This document shows, one piece after another, positions 11,619-21,978 of a stretch of DNA of 64,000 nucleotides; positions within the stretch are counted from its first letter, which is position 1; every line of letters starts with the position of its first letter. The translations under genes were made by a program, and so were the position numbers. The notes beneath the pieces were generated by a model, which searched no databases, was not told the DNA's origin, and saw only the letters and a program-made list of their open reading frames with translations. The DNA comes from Alistipes ihumii AP11 (GTDB taxonomy: Bacteria; Bacteroidota; Bacteroidia; Bacteroidales; Rikenellaceae). Location: NCBI RefSeq assembly GCF_025144665.1, contig NZ_CP102294.1:1364001-1428000 (forward strand). Direction: 5' to 3'.

Positions 11619-12482
11619 ATGAAAAAGACGAGCGAGAAGACGGCGAACAAGCCGCTGATATTTCTGACCAACGACGACGGGGTGAACGCGAAGGGACTGC
11701 GCATGCTGATCGAAACGCTGCGCCAGGAGGCCCGCTTGCTGGTCGTCGCCCCCGAGCAGGCGCAAAGCGGCATGGGACACGCCATTACGCTGACGCGGCC
11801 GCTGTATCTGAAAAAGGTAACCGACGAGCCGGGCCTGAGCGTGTATGCCTGCAACGGCACGCCGGTCGACTGCGTGAAAATCGCCTTCGACTGCATGATG
11901 CTAGGCAAGGAGATGCCGTCGCTGGTCGTCTCGGGCATCAACCACGGCTCGAACTCGGCGATCAACGTACTCTACTCGGGCACGATGGGCGCAGCGATCG
12001 AAGGCGGCTTCTACGACATTCCGTCGATCGGCTTCTCGCTGCTCGACCATGACGAGGACGCCGACTTCAGCGCGGCCCTCTCGTACGTGCGCCCGATCAT
12101 AGAGCGGGCGATGAACTCGGACGCGCTGGGACGGCCGCTCTGCCTGAACGTCAACGTTCCGAACCTGCCGGCAGACCGAATCAAGGGAATCAAGGCGTGC
12201 CGGCAGAACCGGGGCTTCTGGCGCGAGGAGTTCGAACGCAGGCAGGACCCGAGGGGACAGGACTATTACTGGCTCACGGGCTATTTTCACAACACGGAGC
12301 CCGGAGCGCAGGATACCGACGAGTGGGCGCTCGATCACGGCTACGTGTCGATCGTGCCGATCCAAGTCGACCTGACCAACTACTGCCAGCTCGAGCGGAT
12401 GAAACGATGGGAAGATGACCGACGACCGGCCACGGCAAACCGCCCCGTATCGGACAACCGGCAGGTTTTGCCGAAAAAGTAA
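11619..12482 (+). CDS. surE: 5'-nucleotidase SurE
   Basis: A 287-residue SurE phosphatase, which removes 5' or 3' phosphate from nucleoside monophosphates. The metal-binding motif NDDG sits at residues 18-21, followed by the family blocks VVAPEQAQSGMGHAITL, NGTPVDC and SGINHGSNSAINVLYSGT. I chose 11619 rather than the longer frame from 11394 because the promoter box lies immediately before it and the upstream part has no SurE similarity. The C-terminal tail after about residue 265 looks disordered. A DUF2812 gene follows by 20 bp. Confidence 0.95.
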   Translation: MKKTSEKTANKPLIFLTNDDGVNAKGLRMLIETLRQEARLLVVAPEQAQSGMGHAITLTRPLYLKKVTDEPGLSVYACNGTPVDCVKIAFDCMMLGKEMPSLVVSGINHGSNSAINVLYSGTMGAAIEGGFYDIPSIGFSLLDHDEDADFSAALSYVRPIIERAMNSDALGRPLCLNVNVPNLPADRIKGIKACRQNRGFWREEFERRQDPRGQDYYWLTGYFHNTEPGAQDTDEWALDHGYVSIVPIQVDLTNYCQLERMKRWEDDRRPATANRPVSDNRQVLPKK

Positions 12483-12502
12483 TTCCGCAGGGAAGCAAAC
12501 GG

Positions 12503-12898
12503 ATGATCAAGAAATGTTATCGCTTTTTCGGCAACCGCACCGCCAGACAGCAAAAGTGGCTCAACGCCATGTCGCATGAAGGATACCGTCTGATCAGAAC
12601 GGGCAAGATCTCGTACGAATTCGAGCGTTGCCGTCCGGACGAATACCGGTACTGCGTAGAATCCGTGACGCACCTGTCCTACCAAGATGAGAAAGCATAC
12701 CGCAACTCTCTGGAAGAGAAAGGATATAAAGTATTTTACAAAAACATCAATCTGAATTATTCGATCGGCAAGGTACGCTGGAGGCCCTTTGCAGGCAAAT
12801 ACGGCCGAATCGCCACGTCGCCCGGCAATTTCAACAAGGAACTATTGATCGTGGAAATGCCGGGCAGCCGGCTGCGCAGCTACGACAGCCGCGAGTAA
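12503..12898 (+). CDS. DUF2812-like protein
   Basis: A 131-residue protein that resembles DUF2812 proteins: an N-terminal aromatic strand (CYRFFGN), a KWLNAMSHEGYRL helix, then FERCRPDEYRYCVE. Related proteins in Firmicutes often accompany PadR regulators, but no such regulator is present here. It lacks a signal peptide and membrane segments. It is probably co-transcribed with surE. The function is unknown. Confidence 0.65.
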   Translation: MIKKCYRFFGNRTARQQKWLNAMSHEGYRLIRTGKISYEFERCRPDEYRYCVESVTHLSYQDEKAYRNSLEEKGYKVFYKNINLNYSIGKVRWRPFAGKYGRIATSPGNFNKELLIVEMPGSRLRSYDSRE

Positions 12899-12962
12899 AG
12901 CGACATTCCTACCTCCCGACCGTCCAAACCCGAAATCCGCCCGACGCCAAACCGACAATCCC

Positions 12963-13009
12963 CCGATAAAAAAGCCCTTGCACGCTTCCGGCGGCAAGGG
13001 CTTTATCGG
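12963..13009. terminator. bidirectional terminator between DUF2812 gene and cysS
   Basis: The stem 12972-12981/12994-13003 (AAGCCCTTGC with its complement) extends further through flanking A/T-rich arms. Read leftward it carries a run of six T, and it lies 13 bases past the cysS stop. Confidence 0.85.
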
Positions 13010-13021
13010 TCGGTCCCAAAA

Positions 13022-14488
13022 CTATTCGGTTTCCCAGTCGTACCCGTCCTTGCGATCCTTGACCCGGATGCCGACCGAGGCAAGCCCGTCGCGGATCCGG
13101 TCGGACGTCGCCCAATCCTTGGCCGCTTTGGCCTGCTGGCGGATATCGAGCACCATATCGACGACCGAGGCGAGCATCTGCGAGTTGTCGCCCGCCAAAT
13201 CGTCCCTCAGCCCCAGAATGTCGAACACGAACAGCCGCACGACGCGCGCGAGCTCTTTCAGATCGGCCTCCGAGATCGTCCGGTGACCGTCGTAAATCTG
13301 GTTGATCGTCCGCACGCAGTCGAACAGCACGGAAATCACCACCGGCGTATTCAGATCGTCGTCCATCGCAGCCACGCAGCGCCGTTCGACGTCCGACACG
13401 TCGACGGTGGAGACGGCGGAAGGTTTCAGCTTCGGAAGCGTAGCGACGGCTTTCATCAGCCGCTCGTAGCCTTTCTCGGCAGCCTGAAGCGCCTCGTTCG
13501 AAAAGTCGAGCGTGCCGCGATAATGGGCCTGCAGGATGAAAAATCGGATTGTCATCGGCGAATAGGCCTGCTCAAGCAGCTTGTGCCGGCCGGTCGTGAG
13601 TTCCTCGAGCGTAATGAAGTTGCCGAGCGACTTGCCCATTTTCTGGCCGTTGATCGTAATCATGTTATTGTGCATCCAGTAACGGGCCGAGTCGTGGCCG
13701 CAAGCGGCCGTGCTCTGCGCGATCTCGCACTCGTGATGCGGGAACATCAGGTCCATGCCTCCCCCGTGTATGTCGAACGTCTCGCCCAAGTAGCGCGTAC
13801 TCATCGCGGAGCACTCCATATGCCAACCGGGGAATCCGTCGCTCCACGGAGACGGCCAGCGCATGATATGCTCTTTCGAGGCTTTTTTCCACAGCGCGAA
13901 ATCGAACGGTCCCCGCTTGTCGCCCTGACCGTCGAGCGTTCGCGTGTTGGCCTGCATCTCGTCGAGCACGCGGCCCGACAACTTGCCATAGCGGTACTTG
14001 CGGTCGTAAGCCTCGACGTCGAAATAGACCGAACCGTTGCTCACATAGGCGAAGCCCTTCTCGAGAATGGCCTTCGTCATCTCGATCTGCTCGATGATAT
14101 GACCCGAAGCGCGGGGTTCGATACTCGGCGGAAGCACGTTCAGGGCGCGCATCGCATCGTGGTAACGGTCGGTATAATACTGCGCGACCTCCATCGGCTC
14201 GAGCTGCTCGAGACGGGCTTTCTTGGCGATCTTGTCCTCGCCCTCGTCGGCATCGTGCTCGAGGTGGCCGACGTCGGTGATGTTGCGCACGTAGCGCACC
14301 TTATAGCCCGTCGCTTTCAGATAGCGAAACAACAGGTCGAACGTAACGGCCGGACGCGCATGTCCCAAATGCGGATCGCCGTAAACGGTGGGACCGCAGA
14401 CGTACAGACCGACGAAAGGCGGCTCGAGCGGTTCGAAGCGCTCTTTGCGGCGCGAAAGCGTATTGTATAAGGAAAGCGTGGACTTCAT
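13022..14488 (-). CDS. cysS: cysteinyl-tRNA synthetase
   Basis: A 488-residue class I synthetase that charges tRNA-Cys. Zinc ligand Cys31 lies in [12 protein letters not shown], the HIGH motif is HLGH (40-43), further zinc residues lie in [12 protein letters not shown] and HHECEIAQS, and the KMSKS motif is KMGKSLGNF. The C-terminal anticodon-binding helices are complete. The length is normal. The gene is transcribed alone on the minus strand, divergent from the DUF2723 gene. Confidence 0.97.
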   Translation of the reverse strand: MKSTLSLYNTLSRRKERFEPLEPPFVGLYVCGPTVYGDPHLGHARPAVTFDLLFRYLKATGYKVRYVRNITDVGHLEHDADEGEDKIAKKARLEQLEPMEVAQYYTDRYHDAMRALNVLPPSIEPRASGHIIEQIEMTKAILEKGFAYVSNGSVYFDVEAYDRKYRYGKLSGRVLDEMQANTRTLDGQGDKRGPFDFALWKKASKEHIMRWPSPWSDGFPGWHMECSAMSTRYLGETFDIHGGGMDLMFPHHECEIAQSTAACGHDSARYWMHNNMITINGQKMGKSLGNFITLEELTTGRHKLLEQAYSPMTIRFFILQAHYRGTLDFSNEALQAAEKGYERLMKAVATLPKLKPSAVSTVDVSDVERRCVAAMDDDLNTPVVISVLFDCVRTINQIYDGHRTISEADLKELARVVRLFVFDILGLRDDLAGDNSQMLASVVDMVLDIRQQAKAAKDWATSDRIRDGLASVGIRVKDRKDGYDWETE

Positions 14489-14574
14489 GGTTCGGCGAAC
14501 TTTGATACGAGGCGTAAAATTACAAACTTTCCCGGTATGTTCAGACTAAAATGCGGATTATGCCGTTATTTTTC

Positions 14575-14582
14575 TAATTTTG
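14575..14582 (+). promoter_or_regulatory. -7 promoter box of the DUF2723 gene
   Basis: TAATTTTG fits the -7 consensus and gives a leader of about 70 bases. A -33 element is not clear. Confidence 0.45.
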
Positions 14583-14658
14583 CAGGGATTATGCGCCGGC
14601 GTTCCGGCCGATACGGCCGGAACGCTCTCCGGAATTTCACATAACGCAAAACAACAGC

Positions 14659-17600
14659 ATGCAGTACAGTTTCAAGAAACTCAACCTGATCGTCGGCTGG
14701 CTCAGCTTCGTCCTCGCGTCGACGGTTTACCTTCTGACGATGGAGCCCACGGCCAGCTTCTGGGATTGCAGCGAGTTTATCGCGACGTCGTACAAGCTCG
14801 AGGTAGGACACCCTCCCGGAGCGCCGCTCTTCATGATGATCTCGCGCTTCTTCACGATGTTCGGAGGCCCCGGACAGGCGGCCGTGCTCGTCAACTCGAT
14901 GTCGGCGCTGGCGAGCGGGGCGACGGTCATGTTCCTGTTTTGGACGATCACGCATCTGGCCCGGCGCGCGATGCGCAAAAGCGGCGACGAGCTGACTCTG
15001 CCGCAGACGATCGCGGTACTCGGAGCCGGACTCATCGGAGCGGGAGCCTACACGTTCACCGATACGTTCTGGTTCTCGGCCGTCGAGGGAGAGGTATACG
15101 CGCTGTCGTCGATGTTCACGGCACTCGTTTTCTGGGCGATCCTCAAATGGGAGAACGTGGCCGACGAGCCGCACGCGAACCGCTGGATCGTACTGATCGC
15201 CTATCTGACGGGACTCGCCATCGGCGTTCACCTGCTGAACCTGCTGATCATTCCGCCGATCGCGCTGATATATTACTTCCGCAAGTATCCCCGCGTGACG
15301 AAATGGGGCGTCGTCAAGTCCCTGCTCGTTTCGGCCGCCGTGCTGATCTTCGTGATGAAATTCATCATCGCGGGCACGGTCAATCTGGGCGCTTTCTTCG
15401 ACCGCATGTTCGTCAACGGACTCGGCCTGCCGGTCAACTCGGGCATCACGTTCTTCGCCCTCGCGCTGCTGGCGGCTCTCGGATGGGGCGTCTACTGGAC
15501 GCACAAGCGGGGCAAAGTGCTTGCCAACACGATTCTTTTATGCACGGCAGTCATTATCGTCGGATACGGTTCGTACGCGTCGGTCATCATCCGCTCGGCG
15601 GCGAACCCTCCGATGAATAGCAACGCCCCGAGTAACCCGTACGGACTGCTGTCGCTGCTGAACCGCGACCAGTACGGCGCCCGGCCGCTGTTCAAGGGTC
15701 CTTACTACTCGTCGCCTGTGGCGGGAATCAAGGAGAGCACGGTATATTACGAAGACGAAGGAAAGTACAAGGCGGCCAAGACGGTTACTGCGCGGGAATA
15801 CGATCCCCGATTCGAATTCTTCTTTCCCCGCATGTACTCGGACAAGGAATCGGATATCAAAGCCTACAAGAACTGGGTCGATATCGAAGGGCGCCAGATC
15901 CCGTACGACGACGAGACGGTGACCGTCCCGACGTTCGCCGAGAACCTGAAATTCTTCTTCGCCTACCAACTGAACTTCATGTACTGGCGCTACTTTCTGT
16001 GGAACTTCGTCGGACGCCAGAGCGACATACAGTCCACCGGCGAGATCACGGACGGCAACTGGCTGTCGGGAATCAACGCCGTAGACCGGATTTTCCTCGG
16101 GCCGCAGGATAATCTGCCGCAGGAACAGGCTTCGAACAAAGGACGCAACACGTACTACTTCCTGCCGTTCATTCTGGGAATCATCGGACTGATCTACCAG
16201 CTCAACCGGGACGGCCGTAACTTCTCGGTCGTGATGGCCTTCTTCATCATGACCGGCGTCGCGATCGCCGTCTACCTGAACTCGCCGCCGGCCGAGCCGC
16301 GCGAGAGGGACTACGTGTTCGCCGGCTCGTTCTACGCTTTCGCGATGTGGATCGGATTCGGAGTGCCTGCCCTCTACGAGGCGTTCAAGCGCTGGTTCAA
16401 GAAGGACGGAGCGGCGACGGCCGTCGCCGCCACGCTCATCGGAGCCGTCGTACCGACGATACTGGCCGCCCAGAACTGGGACGACCACGACCGGTCGCAC
16501 CGCTATGTGGCGCGCGATTTCGGAGAAAACTACCTGAACTCCACGCTGCCGAACGCCATCATCATGAATTACGGCGACAACGACACGTTCCCGCTGTGGT
16601 ACGCCCAAGAGGTGGAAGGAGTCCGCAAGGACGTGCGGGTGATGAACATGAGCTACCTGGGCGCCGAGTGGTACATCGATCAGATGCGCATCAAGAGCAA
16701 CGACTCGGACCCGCTTCCGTTCTCGCTGCCGAGGTCCAAGTACACTTATCGGAACGAAACGGTACTCATTCAGGAGCTGTTCAACAGGCCCATTCCGGCC
16801 AAACAGCTCATCGAGTGGATCGCGTCGGAAGACCCGAGAACCATGCTTCCGATGACAAGCGGCGAGAAGATGGACTTTCTGCCCTCTCGCCAGATCGCGA
16901 TCCCGGTCAATAAGCAGAACGCGATCGAAAGCGGTATCGTCAAACCCGAGGACGCTCACCTGATGGTCGACACGGTTTATCTGAACATCAACCCGAACAA
17001 GCACTATCTGACGCGGGACGAGCTGATGCTGATCGACTTGCTGGCCAATTTCGACTGGAAGCGGCCGATCTACTTCACGCAATTCTCCTCCCCCGCGTCG
17101 CTCGGTCTGAAGGATTATCTGCAACTCGACGGCTTCGCATACCGTTTCGTGCCGATCCGGACGCCCAGCGCGCCAGCTAAAAAGACCAGCGACTACCTGA
17201 AGGTCGGCCGCATCGACAGCGAGTATCTGTACGACAAGCTGATGAACCAGTTTCGGTACGGCAATATCGACGATCCGAGAGTTTACGCCGACCATACGAT
17301 TCAGACGAACTTCCGGGCGACGTTCACCAGAGGCCTGTACGCCCAACTGGCCGACCAGCTGCTCGCCGAAGGCGACACGACGCGGGCCGTCGAGGTGCTC
17401 GACTCCGTCGTGCGAAGAATTCCGTTCAGCCAGATCCGGCACGACTATCTGACGACGATTCCGCTGATCGAGTCGTACTACAAGGCCGGAGCCTTCGATA
17501 AGGGCAACGCGATACTGGAAGACTACGCCCAGAATCTGGAGCAGTACATCGACCACTACCTGCGTTTCACCGGAAAAACCAAAGAACTCGTCGAGCCTCA

Positions 17601-17721
17601 ACTGTACGACAATTTGCAGAATCTGCTCGAGCTTCATCAGACTGCCGCCGACTTCGGGCAGCAGGAACAGATCGAGCGACTCGATCAATACTTCCAGTCG
17701 ATCGGACTGACCGATCAATAA
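14659..17721 (+). CDS. DUF2723 membrane glycosyltransferase-like protein
   Basis: A 1,020-residue membrane protein of the DUF2723 family. The N-terminal half has about ten membrane segments and the acidic loop motif [20 protein letters not shown], which sits where GT-C enzymes carry a catalytic aspartate; [10 protein letters not shown] follows. The C-terminal third (about 700-1020) is soluble, probably periplasmic, with helical repeats. A human DUF2723 protein, TMEM260, has been reported as a protein O-mannosyltransferase, so a role in protein glycosylation is reasonable, but that is inference. It lies upstream of rnhB with a structured spacer. Confidence 0.85.
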   Translation: MQYSFKKLNLIVGWLSFVLASTVYLLTMEPTASFWDCSEFIATSYKLEVGHPPGAPLFMMISRFFTMFGGPGQAAVLVNSMSALASGATVMFLFWTITHLARRAMRKSGDELTLPQTIAVLGAGLIGAGAYTFTDTFWFSAVEGEVYALSSMFTALVFWAILKWENVADEPHANRWIVLIAYLTGLAIGVHLLNLLIIPPIALIYYFRKYPRVTKWGVVKSLLVSAAVLIFVMKFIIAGTVNLGAFFDRMFVNGLGLPVNSGITFFALALLAALGWGVYWTHKRGKVLANTILLCTAVIIVGYGSYASVIIRSAANPPMNSNAPSNPYGLLSLLNRDQYGARPLFKGPYYSSPVAGIKESTVYYEDEGKYKAAKTVTAREYDPRFEFFFPRMYSDKESDIKAYKNWVDIEGRQIPYDDETVTVPTFAENLKFFFAYQLNFMYWRYFLWNFVGRQSDIQSTGEITDGNWLSGINAVDRIFLGPQDNLPQEQASNKGRNTYYFLPFILGIIGLIYQLNRDGRNFSVVMAFFIMTGVAIAVYLNSPPAEPRERDYVFAGSFYAFAMWIGFGVPALYEAFKRWFKKDGAATAVAATLIGAVVPTILAAQNWDDHDRSHRYVARDFGENYLNSTLPNAIIMNYGDNDTFPLWYAQEVEGVRKDVRVMNMSYLGAEWYIDQMRIKSNDSDPLPFSLPRSKYTYRNETVLIQELFNRPIPAKQLIEWIASEDPRTMLPMTSGEKMDFLPSRQIAIPVNKQNAIESGIVKPEDAHLMVDTVYLNINPNKHYLTRDELMLIDLLANFDWKRPIYFTQFSSPASLGLKDYLQLDGFAYRFVPIRTPSAPAKKTSDYLKVGRIDSEYLYDKLMNQFRYGNIDDPRVYADHTIQTNFRATFTRGLYAQLADQLLAEGDTTRAVEVLDSVVRRIPFSQIRHDYLTTIPLIESYYKAGAFDKGNAILEDYAQNLEQYIDHYLRFTGKTKELVEPQLYDNLQNLLELHQTAADFGQQEQIERLDQYFQSIGLTDQ

Positions 17722-17746
17722 ATGCCGAGCGCACGACTTACCGACC

Positions 17747-17793
17747 ACCGGCAGCCGTCCTTCTCCCGCACATATGCGGAAGCGGCTGCCGGT
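17747..17793 (+). terminator. nested hairpin between DUF2723 gene and rnhB
   Basis: An 11-bp outer stem (17747-17757/17783-17793) encloses a 5-bp inner hairpin. There is no T tract, so it may slow rather than stop transcription into rnhB. Confidence 0.45.
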
Positions 17794-17807
17794 CGCGGAT
17801 AAAACCC

Positions 17808-18443
17808 ATGCCAAGACACATGTTAAGAACTTGTCTTCAGGCCGGCCGGATCGAAGCCGGGTGCGACGAAGCCGGTCGCGGACCGCTGGCCGGTCCCGTC
17901 GCGGCGGCGGCCGTCATCCTGCCCGAGGGATGGAACCACCCGCTGCTGAACGACTCGAAAAAGATGAGCGAAAAAAACCGCTATCTGCTTCGGGAGACGA
18001 TCGAGCGGGAAGCCGTGGCCTGGGCCGTCGAAATGGTATCGCCCGAGGAGATCGACCGGATCAATATCCTCAATGCCTCGTTCGCCGCCATGTCGCGGGC
18101 CGTCACCCGGCTGAAGGTCGTACCGCAGATGCTGCTCATCGACGGAAATCGGTTCCGCACGTCGCTCGACATTCCGTACGAGTGCATCGTCAAGGGCGAC
18201 GCGACATTCGTTTCGATCGCCGCCGCCTCGGTTCTGGCAAAAACTTACCGGGACGACTACATGAACCGGATTGCGGAGGAATATCCGGTCTATAACTGGA
18301 AAAAGAACAAGGGCTATCCGACCCGCGAGCACCGCGAGGCCGTTATGCGGTACGGGCTCTCACCCTACCACAGGCTATCCTTCAGCTGCCATTTCGCCCA
18401 GCCGGATCTGTTCGGCGATCGGGAGCAAGCAACGAAGCCCTGA
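17808..18443 (+). CDS. rnhB: ribonuclease HII
   Basis: A 211-residue RNase HII, which cuts the RNA strand of RNA-DNA hybrids and starts removal of single ribonucleotides in DNA. The signature [12 protein letters not shown] (from Asp20-Glu21), [18 protein letters not shown] and [21 protein letters not shown] are all present with the catalytic acidic residues. An ATG at 17820 is an alternative start. It is the last chromosomal gene before the phage-like operon. Confidence 0.96.
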   Translation: MPRHMLRTCLQAGRIEAGCDEAGRGPLAGPVAAAAVILPEGWNHPLLNDSKKMSEKNRYLLRETIEREAVAWAVEMVSPEEIDRINILNASFAAMSRAVTRLKVVPQMLLIDGNRFRTSLDIPYECIVKGDATFVSIAAASVLAKTYRDDYMNRIAEEYPVYNWKKNKGYPTREHREAVMRYGLSPYHRLSFSCHFAQPDLFGDREQATKP

Positions 18444-18620
18444 CAGAAGAAGTCCGACACCCCGACGGACGCGGCTGTCTGTCCGACGAATGGACGAGCG
18501 GAACGGCGATCCGCCGAAAAACCGGAAAGGCGAAAACTTTCAAACCGAGAAAAAATACAAGCCGAACTGATCTTACAAGCATCCAGGACGGTCTTCGGAC
18601 ATCGGCATCGAAAAAAATAG

Positions 18621-18663
18621 CGGAATACCTCTTGACAAAGGGGTATTCCGCATCGTATATTTG
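18621..18663 (+). promoter_or_regulatory. promoter with operator-like inverted repeat, phage-like operon
   Basis: A -33 TTG (18632-18634) and -7 TATATTTG (18656-18663) are 21 bp apart. A perfect 9-bp inverted repeat, CGGAATACC (18621-18629) and GGTATTCCG (18642-18650), brackets the -33 element, so a dimeric regulator bound here would block polymerase. The leader to the first gene is about 180 bases. The rest of 18444-18851 shows no gene. Confidence 0.65.
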
Positions 18664-18851
18664 TTCCGGAAACGGCACGGTCGCCGACGATCCGATTCTC
18701 CGCCGTTTCCCGATCACCCTACCGAGTTATCCACATTTCCGTCACGGTTCGCCCGATATTCCGTTCGTGCAAAAACGGAGTTATGAACATTTCGTTCGCG
18801 GGCTTTTGCACAACCGTGCATAAACCGCTTCGCTTTTCAAATCCCGTTTCT

Positions 18852-19169
18852 ATGAAAAAGTACCCTTCTATGGGCATTCCGGCTGCGGCAACGGCCTACC
18901 GGAATCCAGACGCACCGTCCGAACCGAATGCCGAAAACCGGCGCGACGAGCCGCACGAGCACCTCGAGCGCACGTTGGAAAAGATCCGTCAGGCCGTCCG
19001 CTCGGTCGTCCGGCTGGCCGAAGTTCAGCAACAGTACAAACAGTCGAGCAATCGGGCCAACGGGGTCGCGCGCGAACTCCGAGAACTGGAGAAAGTGCTC
19101 GCCCGCAGTGAGAATCGACCGGATTATCGACAAACTGCCAACAGTCTAAAGACGGTTATCAACAAATGA
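18852..19169 (+). CDS. hypothetical protein, first gene of phage-like operon
   Basis: A 105-residue protein I do not recognise. The N-terminal third is rich in Pro and Ala and probably disordered, and the rest forms a charged helix (about 40-85, HEHLERTLEKIRQAVRSVVR). An in-frame ATG at 18783 would add 23 residues; I prefer 18852. It is translationally coupled to the next gene by ATGA overlap. The position ahead of tail genes would fit a tail-assembly role, which is inference only. Confidence 0.55.
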   Translation: MKKYPSMGIPAAATAYRNPDAPSEPNAENRRDEPHEHLERTLEKIRQAVRSVVRLAEVQQQYKQSSNRANGVARELRELEKVLARSENRPDYRQTANSLKTVINK

Positions 19170-19942
19170 GTACGCTGCTTATCAACAACCGGCGCTACAA
19201 CTGCGAACCTTGGGAACTCATGAACTGGGACAAGCTGCACGCAATTCTCCGCTACGACGAGCAGAGGCGCCGAAGCGACAGACAAAGCGTGGACCGGCTG
19301 ACTGCAGAACTGCTGACGAAAATCGCGGGTGTCCGACGCTCGCTGGCACGCCGCACCGACCCGGACGACCGGATACTCGTCGCGGAGTGCCTCGTCTCGT
19401 ATCTTCCCTGCGAGTTGCGACGGCTCGAAAACAGGCCGTCCGACGAGACGCGAAACCTCGGTCAAAAAGCGAATCGGGACGATAACCGCCTGCCGCCCGA
19501 GGACGAAACGGATTGGGAGGGAAGCCCGATACCGATGTCCCGGATAACGGCCTCGGCCTGGTGCCGGGCCTCGGACCTTTATTTACACGACAAATGGCGG
19601 TACGCGCCGCTGATTGCGGCCCTGCTCTGGCCGGTAGCGGGAAACGACTGCGACCGAAGAATCCGTCGCAAGGCCGAGACTCTGAAGCGGAAACCGCTGG
19701 CGTTTTTCGCAGCCTGCTTCGCCCGGATCGAACGGGCCCACCGGCTGTTCCGCAAAGCCTATCCGCTCTGTTACTTCAAGCCGTCGCACCGGCCGGCCGG
19801 CCACGATACGGAACAAATTACGTGGTGCGACCTGCTGGCATGGACCGGGCACTATGTCGCAGGGGAAATCGAACGGACGGGTCAGATGAAATGTCCGGAT
19901 TTCATGGACTTGGTACACAGCAGACTGAAAATGCACGGATAG
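19166..19942 (+). CDS. hypothetical phage-like protein
   Basis: A 258-residue protein with no family I can name. It has a short beta-like N-terminus (STLLINNRRYNCEPWEL), a charged middle and a helical Cys/Trp-containing C-terminal half. The first three bases overlap the previous stop codon. Its place between the first gene and the tail-tip genes is where phages usually keep tail-assembly chaperones before the tape measure. No signal or membrane segment is seen. The frame stays open after the TAG at 19940. Confidence 0.6.
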   Translation: MSTLLINNRRYNCEPWELMNWDKLHAILRYDEQRRRSDRQSVDRLTAELLTKIAGVRRSLARRTDPDDRILVAECLVSYLPCELRRLENRPSDETRNLGQKANRDDNRLPPEDETDWEGSPIPMSRITASAWCRASDLYLHDKWRYAPLIAALLWPVAGNDCDRRIRRKAETLKRKPLAFFAACFARIERAHRLFRKAYPLCYFKPSHRPAGHDTEQITWCDLLAWTGHYVAGEIERTGQMKCPDFMDLVHSRLKMHG

Positions 19943-20549
19943 CACAGTCGAACGCCCGACTACGGACCGGGCCGTTGTCCGGATCGCGCGGCAGGGGAAA
20001 GTACGGCAGAGGGGAAACGCTCGGATCCAAGCGGCGAACGCCTCTATCCGTACGGCCGAACGGTTCGGCAATCAGACCGCAGCCCCTTCTCTGTCCGAAA
20101 GTCCGGAAACACGATCAAGCCTCGGAACCGGTTCTGCACCGAGATCCGCACCGTTCGAGCGGGATACGCTGTCAAACGCGCTGCCGGCTATGCAAGCGGG
20201 ACCGTATCGGTCCGGCAATCCGGACAAGGCGAACATAGCCCGGCAAAACGGTCAAGTCCAAACAAGCCGAATCGATGCAACGACGCTTCCGGTCATGCGA
20301 ACGGTTCGGAAAGCGATCTGTCGTTCCCCGCTATTCGTATGACAGTAGAGGCCGTCAGGACCGGCCCGAAAGCGCGGAGCGGATGCAAGAACCGATCAAG
20401 CGCGGCGGATCGGATGCCGGAACCGACCTGCGGCCTGCGCCGACGAACCGTCCGCCAGCCGACAGCGCAGCCGTGCGCCCCGCCTTTCCGACGGGCACGA
20501 CGGTGACAGCCGGCGCCGGATACCGAAACCAATCAACACGATTCAAATC
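19943..20549 (+). pseudogene. unassigned stretch, possibly decayed tape-measure or linker gene
   Basis: No convincing intact gene lies in these 607 bases. One frame is open from 19929 to about 20339 and reads as a plausible low-complexity Ala/Arg/Ser/Thr/Gln-rich protein without a start codon. Another frame takes over from about 20340 to 20550 with similar composition. This suggests a frameshifted or degraded gene of about 200 codons, at the place where a tape-measure gene would be expected. The GC-rich DNA also yields open frames by chance, so this is a weak call. Confidence 0.3.
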
Positions 20550-20978
20550 ATGCTCAGAAACCAACTATCCGCAGCCGTCGAGAGCGCTGCACAAGAACTC
20601 GGGTACGGCTTCCGCCGAGGGTTCGAGTACCGGATGGGCGAAGTCCCGATCCGATTCCCGGCCGTCTGGCTCGTACCCCCGCACGTCGTACGCGTCGAAG
20701 GACGCGAAGAGGGAGAGATCGTCTATCGCGCAACGCTGCATCTGATGCGGCTCGACCGCCGATACGACGAGCAAGCCAAGGAAAGACAATGGGCCGAGAT
20801 GGAACGCGACGCGCTGGCTATGATCGGCCGGATCGGAAAGCTGCAGGGAATTTTCTGCACCGGAAACATCGCGCTGACGCCCGCCGAATTCTCGCTGACC
20901 CGGCAGGGCGAACTGTCGATGAAGGCCGAATTCGACGCCCGTCTGTATTTCCCCAACGAACCGGACGATAAGCCATGA
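20550..20978 (+). CDS. phage-like structural protein, 142 residues
   Basis: I do not recognise a named family. The protein is compact, with mixed helix and strand: it opens with an amphipathic helix, then RIGEVPIRFP-like strand residues (MGEVPIRFPAVWLVPPHVV), a long charged helix (about 65-95) and a strand-rich end. It overlaps the next gene by ATGA, so the two are translated together. Size and position fit a tail completion or tail terminator protein, which is inference from context. Confidence 0.55.
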   Translation: MLRNQLSAAVESAAQELGYGFRRGFEYRMGEVPIRFPAVWLVPPHVVRVEGREEGEIVYRATLHLMRLDRRYDEQAKERQWAEMERDALAMIGRIGKLQGIFCTGNIALTPAEFSLTRQGELSMKAEFDARLYFPNEPDDKP

Positions 20979-21976
20979 AAATCACGAAAACTCCCGCTCC
21001 GTATGCGTCGGCGTACCGCGACGCGCTGTTCCGAGTGACGGCAGGAGCCCAAGAGCTCGTCGAGCTGGATATTTACGACCACGCCGACCAGCGGATCGTC
21101 GGACGACGGAGGTTCAAGGGACAGACTTCCTACGACGTCAACGTGGCCGGATACGCCCGGAGCCAATTCGACGTCCTGCCGCTCTATGCGGTAGAGTGCA
21201 CGTTCGCGAAGCCGGCGGGACGGATCGTCCGCACGACCGTCCGTTCGGCAGAGGCGCAAGCCTCGGCGCCGCTCTGCGCCGGGACGCGCACGCTGTTCGA
21301 GTGGGACGCGCTGTCGGCCGCGCCGACGACCGTGAAAATCGCCCCGAACGAATCCGACGAGATCGCCGTATTACCCGGAGGCAGCGCGCTGACCGCCCAA
21401 GCCGTGCTCCGGGGAAGCACTCAGCGAAGCATCGAGCTGGCCTCTCAGGCCCCGACCGACGATCTGAGCGTTTTCTGCCTGAAGATGAGCGATCTGAAAG
21501 CTCAGGTCGAAAACGACGGGAACGACTCGTTGGACCGGTACGGCTCAATGGAAATCCGCATCACGTCAGGCGACGAGACCGTGCTGGCACGCGAATACAG
21601 GTTCGTTCCGCACTACGCGGGCGACGTCCGGCTTTGCTGGTGGAACACGTTCGGACAGATCGACTACTACACGATGCGCAGGCCGCTGGCCGAAGGCTTC
21701 GCGATCGGGAAGGAGCGCGTACTGACGGCCGAAGGATACGCCGTGACGGCCAGCCGCCGCGAGAGCCGACTGCGGCTCGTGTCGGACTACGAAAACGAAA
21801 AGACGATGCGCTGGCTGTGCGGGCTGCTCAATGCGCCGAAAGTATGGATCGCGGAAGACAGCCGGTTCGTCGAAGCGGACGTGCTGACCGCAGAGGCCGT
21901 CGTCGCGTCGGACGAGCTGTCGAGAATCGACATGGTTCTGCGCGAGGCGCAACCCGAAACCTTTCAAAACCGGTAG
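20975..21976 (+). CDS. phage tail-tip-like protein
   Basis: A 333-residue, beta-rich protein. The segment CWWNTFGQIDYYTMRR (about residues 220-235) matches a pattern I associate with tail proteins of Bacteroidales phages, in which a Trp-Asn, Gly, Asp-Tyr-Tyr run marks a conserved fold. That recognition comes from memory, not a search. It is followed by the 801-residue protein with two bases between them. A distal-tail or adaptor role is plausible. Confidence 0.55.
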   Translation: MKITKTPAPYASAYRDALFRVTAGAQELVELDIYDHADQRIVGRRRFKGQTSYDVNVAGYARSQFDVLPLYAVECTFAKPAGRIVRTTVRSAEAQASAPLCAGTRTLFEWDALSAAPTTVKIAPNESDEIAVLPGGSALTAQAVLRGSTQRSIELASQAPTDDLSVFCLKMSDLKAQVENDGNDSLDRYGSMEIRITSGDETVLAREYRFVPHYAGDVRLCWWNTFGQIDYYTMRRPLAEGFAIGKERVLTAEGYAVTASRRESRLRLVSDYENEKTMRWLCGLLNAPKVWIAEDSRFVEADVLTAEAVVASDELSRIDMVLREAQPETFQNR

Positions 21977-21978
21977 CG

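Noticed and set aside
15538-17814. 758-codon minus-strand frame
   Set aside because: Antisense shadow of the DUF2723 gene.
19940-20508. stop-codon readthrough extending the 258-residue gene
   Set aside because: The frame after TAG is open but low-complexity; open frames are common by chance here and no readthrough context is seen.
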